From: Nostocaceae cyanobacterium CSSed10_463m
GTDB lineage: Bacteria; Cyanobacteriota; Cyanobacteriia; Cyanobacteriales; Nostocaceae
Direction of reading: 5' to 3'
Assembly: GCA_003556955.1 (NCBI GenBank)
Contig: PWQB01000608.1
Coordinates: 1-5,119, forward strand
Length of the DNA: 5,119 nucleotides
The notes under the pieces were generated by a model. It saw nothing but the letters and a program-made list of their open reading frames with translations, did no database searches and was not told where the DNA came from. The position numbers were made by a program, and so were the translations under genes. Position 1 is the first letter of the stretch, and each line of letters starts with the position of its first letter. Shown piece after piece: positions 1 to 5,119 of the stretch.

Positions 1-1402
1 AGAGGAACAGAAAAAACGGCCACCACCAAGCCCAAAAGAAATTTAAAATGAAATTGCGATCGCGTGTTTGCGGTCCCATAAATAAAATGGCGATCATCAC
101 AGCAAAAGCGGCGAAAGTAAAACCATAATTAATTCGATCTGGCCACCAAGGACTCCGCAGAAATTTTCGTAACCCAGGATAAGCATTCAAAAGATTCAGA
201 CGCAATTGCTTTTTCTGAGTTTGGGCTGACCAAAATATTTCTTCTGTTAACTCGCGTCCATCTCCTACCTGGACAATCGCCCGTTCCACAAGATTCTTTA
301 ATTCTTTGACATTACCAGGAAAATCATAAGACTGTAAGCGACGTAATGCTTCTGGGGTGATTTTCGGTTTAGAAAGACCCTTGCCCCGAATATAAAGACT
401 AGTATAATATTCTACCTGAGCTTGAATATCTGTTTTCCTGACCCTGAGCGGTGGGACTTTAATTTTTTGAGCAATGTGCCGTTCAATCTCTGATTGTGTT
501 TTTTCGGAAATAATAATTACACGGGCTTGACAGGGGCGAGGTTTTTCCGGTGGTTCTCCAGAACGAGTCACGGGAGTATATTGGCCTGTTTTTAGCAACT
601 GTGTGACAGCAGGTAATAATTCTGGTGGTAATTCTTGAATGTTGTTAAAAACAATCGTGCCTTCTCCCAGCCATTCTAACAATCCCGGCTTGCCACCAGC
701 CCGACCAAATAAATCCATACCACTGGTTTGGAGAATCCCACAATTAACCTTGATAATCGCTTCTCGCCTTTTGGATGAACCATAGTGTATCAGGGCGGCT
801 ATATTGTCTTTTTCTAAACCTGGTTCCCCAAAAATTTCCACAGACTGGCCTTTGCTGGCGGCTTGTCTAATTTGCTCTCGTAGACGCACCGCATAGCGAC
901 TTGTACCCACGATTCCGCGTTGGGCTTTGGTAACTAAATATGGTCGTAAAGCTACAGCTCGTTCTTGTTCATAACCTAGTGCAGATGTGACTTGAGCCAA
1001 TTCTTGAGCTAATAAACGGGAAAAGGCTTGAGCAATTTCTGGGTATTGGGCGACTAATGAGCGAAAATTAGCAGCAGACATGACCCATAATTGGCATTCG
1101 GTTACAGTGGTAATTGTACTGGGGGTTAACTCATCTAAAAGCAATTCTTTAAGTTGAACAATTGCGCCAGGGAGAAAACCACAAGCTAAAGCCGGGTTAT
1201 TTTTATTACTGGTTTTGCTTTCCAGTTGCCCTTGTTGCAGAATGTAAAGCTCTTTTGGGGAAGTTCCTTCACTAACTAATTTACTGTTGGTGGGGAAAAA
1301 TTTTAACTCAATGACTTGAGCGATCGCATTTAGTACCGTAGGTGAGAGAATTCCTAAAGGTGTCCGTTCTTGTAACCAAATCACCGTTTCTGGAGATGTC
1401 AT
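1..1402 (-). CDS. CNB-like / degenerate sigma-54-activator AAA+ / membrane fusion protein (C-terminus missing)
   Basis: Open from ATG 1402-1400 to the window edge with no stop (467 residues seen). GGAG at 1411-1414 lies 8 nt before the ATG and supports this start. Residues about 10-130 resemble a cyclic-nucleotide-binding (CNB) fold (LYILQQGQLES near 52-62, LPGA near 77-80), but the phosphate-binding arginine is absent (PST at 94-96). Residues about 165-390 align with the sigma-54 activator AAA+ domain: GEPGLEKD (192-199), VNCGIL, DLFG (230-233), PPLRVRKTDI (317-326), FPGNVKEL (361-368). Walker A lacks the GTGK core, Walker B is FNNI (252-255) instead of LDEI, and the GAFTGA loop is missing. 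No helix-turn-helix follows. Instead come PWWPDRINYG and a hydrophobic span (about 426-442), then a Trp-rich second span starting near 454. From memory, similar cyanobacterial proteins continue into a polytopic 4Fe-4S (NapH-like) region; that part is outside the window. Probably a membrane sensor or redox protein rather than a transcription activator. The fold call is firm; the function is unknown. Confidence 0.88.
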   Translation of the reverse strand, partial: MTSPETVIWLQERTPLGILSPTVLNAIAQVIELKFFPTNSKLVSEGTSPKELYILQQGQLESKTSNKNNPALACGFLPGAIVQLKELLLDELTPSTITTVTECQLWVMSAANFRSLVAQYPEIAQAFSRLLAQELAQVTSALGYEQERAVALRPYLVTKAQRGIVGTSRYAVRLREQIRQAASKGQSVEIFGEPGLEKDNIAALIHYGSSKRREAIIKVNCGILQTSGMDLFGRAGGKPGLLEWLGEGTIVFNNIQELPPELLPAVTQLLKTGQYTPVTRSGEPPEKPRPCQARVIIISEKTQSEIERHIAQKIKVPPLRVRKTDIQAQVEYYTSLYIRGKGLSKPKITPEALRRLQSYDFPGNVKELKNLVERAIVQVGDGRELTEEIFWSAQTQKKQLRLNLLNAYPGLRKFLRSPWWPDRINYGFTFAAFAVMIAILFMGPQTRDRNFILNFFWAWWWPFFLFL

Positions 1403-1410
1403 GATATATT

Positions 1411-1414
1411 CTCC
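1411..1414 (-). promoter_or_regulatory. Ribosome binding site of the leftward AAA+ fusion gene
   Basis: On the minus strand GGAG is followed by an 8-nt spacer and ATG at 1402-1400. It decides the start of the leftward gene. Confidence 0.6.
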
Positions 1415-1425
1415 GTGAGGTTTGT

Positions 1426-1433
1426 TGTATAAA
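1426..1433. promoter_or_regulatory. Possible shared -10 region of divergent promoters
   Basis: The 67-bp gap between the two divergent starts contains TGTATAAA. Read rightward it gives TATAAA (1428-1433), about 36 nt before the small ORF start. Read leftward it gives TATACA (1431-1426), about 23 nt before the leftward ATG. No convincing -35 box lies at the right distance on either strand. An 8-bp perfect palindrome, CTGATCAG, sits at 1444-1451 and could be an operator, but it is short. Weak evidence only. Confidence 0.22.
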
Positions 1434-1469
1434 GGGTTTATTACTGATCAGGGCTGTGAGAAGAATTGG

Positions 1470-1565
1470 ATGATGAATTTATCGAATTTACCTAATCTTT
1501 GGATACCTTTAGCGTTGTTAGGTTTAATTGTGCTAGCTGCGGTGTTTTTTTCTCGCAGTGGTTGA
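1470..1565 (+). CDS. Possible 31-residue single-span membrane protein
   Basis: The frame begins with two consecutive ATGs (1470 and 1473) and ends at TGA 1563-1565. The product begins MMNLSNLPNLW and continues with a strongly hydrophobic stretch from about residue 10 to 27 (Leu, Ile, Val, Ala, Gly, Phe), ending in SRSG. This suits one membrane helix with a short basic tail. A purine-rich GAGAAG (1458-1463) lies 6 nt before the first ATG and is a weak ribosome binding site. It starts 67 bp from the divergent AAA+ fusion gene, so the two could share a regulatory region. I compared it from memory with the small photosystem and cytochrome b6f subunits and recognise none of them. At this length it could be a chance ORF; the clean hydrophobic profile is the main argument for it. 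Confidence 0.4.
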   Translation: MMNLSNLPNLWIPLALLGLIVLAAVFFSRSG

Positions 1566-1715
1566 AGATATGAACATGGAAAGATGGCAAAGTACTGTGA
1601 GTAAAATAGCTAGGAGATACTTAGTCAGCCACTACGCGAGGTAGTCAAGTTTTGCAGTTGCTCTTAGAACAAGTGAGGTAGTTTTCCCCCGAAACAACAG
1701 TTACTCCTTACCTGA
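1566..1715. other. Intergenic DNA with a small hairpin and a 7-bp direct repeat
   Basis: No supportable gene. ACTAC (1631-1635) and GTAGT (1641-1645) form a 5-bp stem with a 5-nt loop. GAGGTAG occurs twice (1638-1644 and 1675-1681). Neither is followed directly by a T run typical of an intrinsic terminator, so the role is unclear. Confidence 0.4.
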
Positions 1716-1893
1716 TATAGGACTCCTATTTGAATTTTGATAGCTTGCGTGGCGTAAGCCAGACAAAACGACCTATACCTTGATTCCTTCTTCCCTGTTC
1801 CCTACCTCTATGAGTAAATATGGCTCTAAGCGCAGCTATGCCGTCAGGCTTTACGCCACGCTACGCGAACATAAAGCAAACCGGATTCCTATA
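1716..1893. mobile_element. MITE-like non-coding element, 178 bp
   Basis: The two ends are imperfect inverted repeats of 17 bp. The left end is TATAGGACTCCTATTTG (1716-1732), and the right end (1877-1893) read in reverse complement is TATAGGAATCCGGTTTG, matching at 14 of 17 positions. Inside lies a second inverted repeat, GCGTGGCGTAA at 1747-1757 and its complement TTACGCCACGC at 1851-1861, extended by GCC/GGC with one bulged base. No ORF of useful size is present, so the element would depend on a transposase elsewhere. No clear target-site duplication is visible, which leaves the exact boundaries open. From memory, similar TATAGGANTCC ends and GTGGCGTAA palindromes are common in heterocyst-forming cyanobacteria, which fits a dispersed miniature element. 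It could instead be a compound of two palindromic repeats. Confidence 0.6.
1747..1861. repeat. Inner inverted repeat of the 178-bp element
   Basis: GCGTGGCGTAA (1747-1757) pairs perfectly over 11 bp with TTACGCCACGC (1851-1861). Three more pairs follow on the loop side (GCC 1758-1760 with GGC 1847-1849) past one bulged base. The arms enclose about 86 bp. The GC-rich arms contrast with AT-rich surroundings and look like a palindromic interspersed repeat. Confidence 0.6.
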
Positions 1894-2210
1894 GTAGTTT
1901 AATTTAACCCTGAATATAGCAGTGGTATTAATATGAGAAAGTTAGTTTAACTTAAGAATTACTTCGCTCACGTTCATAATTCAGTCAATATACCATGTAT
2001 TAATGGCAGCATTTAATTTAAGTTGGATGTTTAAGCAATTGTTAAATTTGCATCCTGTTACTAAAAAATTCAGTCGCGGAATCTGATGGGTAATTAGTAT
2101 TAACCCCTGATCCCAGAAGTTTTTTAAGAATTAAAGACTGAAAAATCCAATTAATTTCACTCGTGTTTTTTCCGAAAAAAATCTCAGATATAAAAACTTA
2201 AGGATGAGCA
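1894..2210. other. AT-rich upstream region of the c-di-GMP gene
   Basis: No gene seen in 317 bases. It holds short inverted repeats: AAGTTA/TAACTT around a 3-nt loop (1939-1953), GAATTA/TAATTC (1956-1961 and 1977-1982), and GGGTAAT (2088-2094) pairing with ATTAACCC (2099-2106) with one bulged A. CTGAT occurs at both 2083-2087 and 2107-2111. No NtcA-type GTA-N8-TAC site was noticed. TATAAA (2189-2194) lies too close to the start codon to be a convincing -10 box with the ribosome binding site at 2201. The promoter of the downstream gene is presumably here but cannot be placed. Confidence 0.5.
2201..2204 (+). promoter_or_regulatory. Ribosome binding site of the FHA-GGDEF-EAL gene
   Basis: AGGA lies 6 nt before ATG 2211. 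It supports that start over an overlapping out-of-frame ATG at 2204, whose frame closes after six codons. Confidence 0.6.
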
Positions 2211-4835
2211 ATGCCAGAAAATAAGTGGGAACAAATACGCCATCTGTTGGTTGTCCAAGACCTGGAAGGACAGCAGACAATCCCCCTTTACGAGGCTACT
2301 TATTCTCTGGGACGGCATCGTGGAAATTCTATTGTCCTCCGTTCTCCATCCGTATCCAGACAACACGCGATTTTATTACGGGTAACGATTCCAGACACTG
2401 ACCAATACTGCTTTCGGATTATAGATGGTAACTTCACAGGCAAGGGTAGTAGTAATGGCTTATTAGTCAATGGAACTAAATGCTTATCTCATAACCTCAA
2501 ACATGGAGATGTGATTACATTTGGTAATCATCAAGCCCAGGCTAAATATTATGCTGTTGCTAACCTTTCAGAAACAGATTTGTTGGCTTTTTCTGACACT
2601 GAGGATCTGTCAGAATTCCTGTCAAAGCAAGTTAATTCTGTGAATCATTTGCAAACTTTAGTCATTGATCCTGACTCAGAAGATGCCAATGATACAGCCT
2701 TAGCTCGCCTAGCGTCTTTCCCGGAACTGATACCCAATCCGATTATTGAAATTGATTTAGAGGGGAGAGTCACTTATCTCAATCCGGCTGCATCTTTGGA
2801 GTTTCCCCAACTCAAGAAAATCGGACAACAGCATCCGATGTTGACAGGATTACTAGATGCAGTGAATAATTGCCAGCAAAATCCTTTTGTGCGTGAGGTG
2901 CAAGTTGATCAGAAAATTTTTGAACAATCTGTACATTTCTTACCAGAAAGTAATTTAATTAGAACTTTTATTGCTAGGGATATTACTGAGCAAAAACAAG
3001 CTGAGGCTGAACTGCAACAGCGCGATCGCTTGTTACAGGCGGTAGCGAAAGCTGCTAATTATTTACTAGTAGAAATGAATTATGCGATCGCCATTGACAA
3101 AGCTTTAACTGTACTGGGGGTAGCAGCCAAGGTAGATCGCGTCTATATCTTTAGTAATCATCCTCATCCGATCACAGGGGAAATGGCGGTTAGCCTCCAG
3201 TTTGAATGGACAAATATCAATACTGGGTCTTCTTTGCAAAATTGGCAGAATCAAATCTATCAATCTAGCGGTTTAGAACGTTGGTATGCTGTTCTCTCTA
3301 GTGGAAAACCTATTCAGGGACTAACAAGAGAATTTCCTCCAGATGAGCAAAAATTACTTTCTAGAGACAGGATAAAATCTCTGCTGCTTGTACCCCTGCG
3401 GTTAGAGGAAAATTTTTGGGGTTATCTGGGCTTGGTAGATTGTTTCACAGAGCGTCTGTGGTCACAGCATGAAGAAACTACACTGTTGACAATGGCGGCT
3501 AGTATTAGTGGTGCTTGGCAGCGTCAGCAGGTAGAAAGTAAAATCCGCTTTCAGGCTCTTCATGATCTCCTGACAGGATTACCCAATCGGCTGTTATTCG
3601 CTGAACTACTTGACAAAGCCATACCAAATGCGATTCGCAATCAGGAAAGTTTAGCTGTGATGTTTCTGGACTTGGATCGGTTTAAGGTGATTAATGACAC
3701 TCTAGGTCACACTCTGGGAGATCGATTGTTACAAGATGTAGCAAAAAGATTGGAAAACTTTCTCAGAGGCGGTGATACTGTTGCCCGTTGGGGAGGTGAT
3801 GAATTTACCATTCTTCTACCCCACGTCAAGTATCTGGAAGAAGTGTCTCAGGTAGCACAGAGAATGTTAAAATCCTTAGAGGGTGTATTTTATCTAGATG
3901 GACACGAACTTTATGTGAGTGCCAGCATTGGCATTGCCATATTGGATGAACACAGTTATGATGCGGAAACTTTAATCAAACACGCAGATACTGCCTTGTA
4001 TTATGCCAAGGATAAGGGCAGAAATAACTACCAGTTCTACACTAATACCCTAGATATCAAAAATCCTGAACTGCTGAGTTTAGAAAAGAGTTTACGCTAT
4101 GCCCTAGAACGGCAAGAATTAACAATATATTATCAGCCGAGAGTAAATATTCTCACTAAGAAGATTACTGGCACAGAGGCTTTGTTACGTTGGCAGCACC
4201 CTGACATGGGACTAATCGCCCCCAGTGTCTTCATTCCCTTGGCTGAGACGAGTGGATTAATTATTCCCATTGGTGAATGGGTGTTACGGACGGCCTGTAT
4301 GCAGAATAAAGCTTGGCAACAACAGGGATTACCCCCCCTAACTATTGCTGTGAATTTATCTCCTAAACAGTTCCGCCAACCTAAACTAGTGGAGACTGTA
4401 GCTAAAATTTTAGCAGAAACAGGTTTAGACCCCAACTTTTTAGAATTAGAAATTACAGAAACTACAGCCATTGAAGATTTAGACTTTACCAGAAGTGTGT
4501 TGCAGCGTTTAGAGCAGATGGGTGTTAAACTTTCCATTGATGACTTTGGTACTGGTCATTCTTCGCTCTCGCGCCTACAACTGTTACCGTTTCATAATTT
4601 GAAAATTGATAAGTCTTTTATCCAAGAGTTAACGAATAACGAAAAAGTGGCTCACATTGTCACAGCGATCGTGAGTTTGGGGAGAAGTCTAGGATTGAGA
4701 TTAACCGCCGAAGGTGTAGAAAAGCAAGAAGAACTGGATTTTTTGGCATCTATTAACTGTGAGGATGTCCAGGGTTTTTTCTTCTACAGACCTCTTTCGG
4801 TGGAAAAAATTACGGAAATTCTGCAAAAGGAATAA
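2211..4835 (+). CDS. FHA-PAS-GAF-GGDEF-EAL cyclic di-GMP cyclase/phosphodiesterase
   Basis: Complete 874-residue cytoplasmic signalling protein with no signal peptide or membrane span. FHA domain about 10-115 has the phosphothreonine-binding set: G34-R35, S49-R50-x-H52, S81-N82-G83 and N87-G88. PAS domain about 168-262 ends in the typical ARDITEQKQAE, followed by a helical linker. GAF domain spans about 275-437. The GGDEF domain (about 445-612) has an intact active site GGDEF (528-532) and an inhibitory site R519-x-x-D522 five residues upstream, so it should make c-di-GMP with product inhibition. The EAL domain (about 622-872) keeps EALLRW (656-661), N715, E747, D777-D778, K798, E834 and Q854, so it should hydrolyse c-di-GMP to pGpG. 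The balance would be set by FHA, PAS and GAF inputs, whose ligands are unknown. It is monocistronic by layout: about 645 bp of non-coding DNA before it and a convergent gene after it. Confidence 0.95.
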   Translation: MPENKWEQIRHLLVVQDLEGQQTIPLYEATYSLGRHRGNSIVLRSPSVSRQHAILLRVTIPDTDQYCFRIIDGNFTGKGSSNGLLVNGTKCLSHNLKHGDVITFGNHQAQAKYYAVANLSETDLLAFSDTEDLSEFLSKQVNSVNHLQTLVIDPDSEDANDTALARLASFPELIPNPIIEIDLEGRVTYLNPAASLEFPQLKKIGQQHPMLTGLLDAVNNCQQNPFVREVQVDQKIFEQSVHFLPESNLIRTFIARDITEQKQAEAELQQRDRLLQAVAKAANYLLVEMNYAIAIDKALTVLGVAAKVDRVYIFSNHPHPITGEMAVSLQFEWTNINTGSSLQNWQNQIYQSSGLERWYAVLSSGKPIQGLTREFPPDEQKLLSRDRIKSLLLVPLRLEENFWGYLGLVDCFTERLWSQHEETTLLTMAASISGAWQRQQVESKIRFQALHDLLTGLPNRLLFAELLDKAIPNAIRNQESLAVMFLDLDRFKVINDTLGHTLGDRLLQDVAKRLENFLRGGDTVARWGGDEFTILLPHVKYLEEVSQVAQRMLKSLEGVFYLDGHELYVSASIGIAILDEHSYDAETLIKHADTALYYAKDKGRNNYQFYTNTLDIKNPELLSLEKSLRYALERQELTIYYQPRVNILTKKITGTEALLRWQHPDMGLIAPSVFIPLAETSGLIIPIGEWVLRTACMQNKAWQQQGLPPLTIAVNLSPKQFRQPKLVETVAKILAETGLDPNFLELEITETTAIEDLDFTRSVLQRLEQMGVKLSIDDFGTGHSSLSRLQLLPFHNLKIDKSFIQELTNNEKVAHIVTAIVSLGRSLGLRLTAEGVEKQEELDFLASINCEDVQGFFFYRPLSVEKITEILQKE

Positions 4836-4876
4836 AAAACTATGAAATAAACCCGATTGATCGCCCATATCCCCAT
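4836..4876. other. Convergent intergenic spacer
   Basis: Only 41 bases separate the two convergent stop codons. No GC-rich hairpin with a T run was seen, so termination of either gene is not explained by a clear intrinsic terminator here. Confidence 0.4.
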
Positions 4877-5119
4877 CTACTTTGATAAACTTTCTAAATT
4901 TTTCTGCGTCACTGTAGCCATATATTCGTCCTGATACTCAACATATATCTCTAATGCTGTCTGCAAATTAGCTTTAGCGTCTGTGTAATTCTCTTCTGCT
5001 TGTGCCAGCAATCCTAATGTTGCGTAAGTCCTAGCACAGTCATAGCGATCGCCAAATTCGATATTTATATCCAGGGCTTGTTGATAATAATCCCGTGCCT
5101 GGTCGTATTCCCGCAACAG
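4877..5119 (-). CDS. C-terminal end of a tetratricopeptide repeat (TPR) protein
   Basis: Stop codon TAG occupies 4879-4877, and the frame is open to the window edge (80 residues seen), so the true start lies outside. The visible part begins with the second half of one TPR (EYDQARDYYQQALDI). A second repeat follows, CARTYATLGLLAQAEENY then TDAKANLQTALEIYVEY, and a capping helix ends in KNLESLSK. Spacing of about 40 residues, with Tyr/Ala/Gly at TPR helix positions, suggests the longer TPR units common in cyanobacterial multidomain proteins. From memory, such tails often end large proteins with an N-terminal NTPase or CHAT domain, but nothing in the window shows which. TPR arrays mediate protein binding; the partner is unknown. 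An internal TTG at 5116 is not a real start, since the repeat is already under way there. Confidence 0.85.
   Translation of the reverse strand: MLREYDQARDYYQQALDINIEFGDRYDCARTYATLGLLAQAEENYTDAKANLQTALEIYVEYQDEYMATVTQKNLESLSK

Noticed and set aside
1570..1644. 24-codon plus-strand frame (begins MNMERWQ) just after the small hydrophobic ORF
   Set aside because: It is very short, has no membrane or domain signature, and its end falls in a hairpin-forming repeat. Not supportable as a gene.
1716..1893. CRISPR or tandem-repeat array
   Set aside because: The repeats are inverted pairs, each present once per arm; there are no regularly spaced direct repeats.
2088..2125. Hairpin followed by a T run as an intrinsic terminator
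   Set aside because: The stem is short and bulged, and the T run begins about 13 nt after it, so it does not fit a terminator. No gene ends just upstream.
2189..2194. TATAAA as a -10 box for the c-di-GMP gene
   Set aside because: It would put the transcription start at about the ribosome binding site, and no -35 box is seen. Probably just AT-rich sequence.
2184..2366. 60-codon minus-strand frame across the start of the FHA gene
   Set aside because: It is antisense to the FHA coding sequence and its ribosome binding site, with no recognisable product.
4133..4537. 134-codon open frame on the minus strand inside the EAL region
   Set aside because: It lies antisense within a strongly supported EAL domain, and its translation resembles no known family. 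It is a shadow frame.

Overview
The window looks like a chromosomal segment of a filamentous, Nostoc/Anabaena-like cyanobacterium. The octamer GCGATCGC (HIP1) occurs five times in 5.1 kb (56-63, 1320-1327, 3022-3029, 3084-3091, 5045-5052), where chance predicts about 0.1. The genes are AT-rich and long, multidomain signalling proteins and TPR proteins of cyanobacterial style are present, and the intergenic DNA carries small palindromic repeats. The exact genus cannot be read from the sequence.

Layout. (1) 1-1402, minus strand: the N-terminal 467 residues of a membrane-associated regulator-like protein that runs off the left edge. It has a cyclic-nucleotide-binding-like domain, then an AAA+ domain of the sigma-54 activator type whose catalytic and sigma-contact motifs are all eroded, then membrane segments in place of a DNA-binding helix-turn-helix. 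(2) 1403-1469: a short divergent intergenic region. (3) 1470-1565, plus strand: a possible 31-residue single-span membrane protein. (4) 1566-2210: about 645 bases of non-coding DNA. It holds a 178-bp MITE-like element (1716-1893) with 17-bp imperfect terminal inverted repeats and a nested inverted repeat, plus minor hairpins. (5) 2211-4835, plus strand: a complete 874-residue FHA-PAS-GAF-GGDEF-EAL protein that by its motifs can both make and degrade cyclic di-GMP. (6) 4877-5119, minus strand: the last 80 residues of a TPR protein, convergent with the c-di-GMP gene and running off the right edge.

The three main genes are not an operon: the first is divergent from the second and the third is convergent with it. 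What they share is signal transduction, with phosphothreonine and small-ligand sensing feeding c-di-GMP turnover, a protein-interaction scaffold, and a remodelled AAA+ regulator tied to the membrane. No functional link between them is shown by the sequence. The most unusual item is the remodelled sigma-54-activator domain, because cyanobacteria as a group are known to lack sigma-54.
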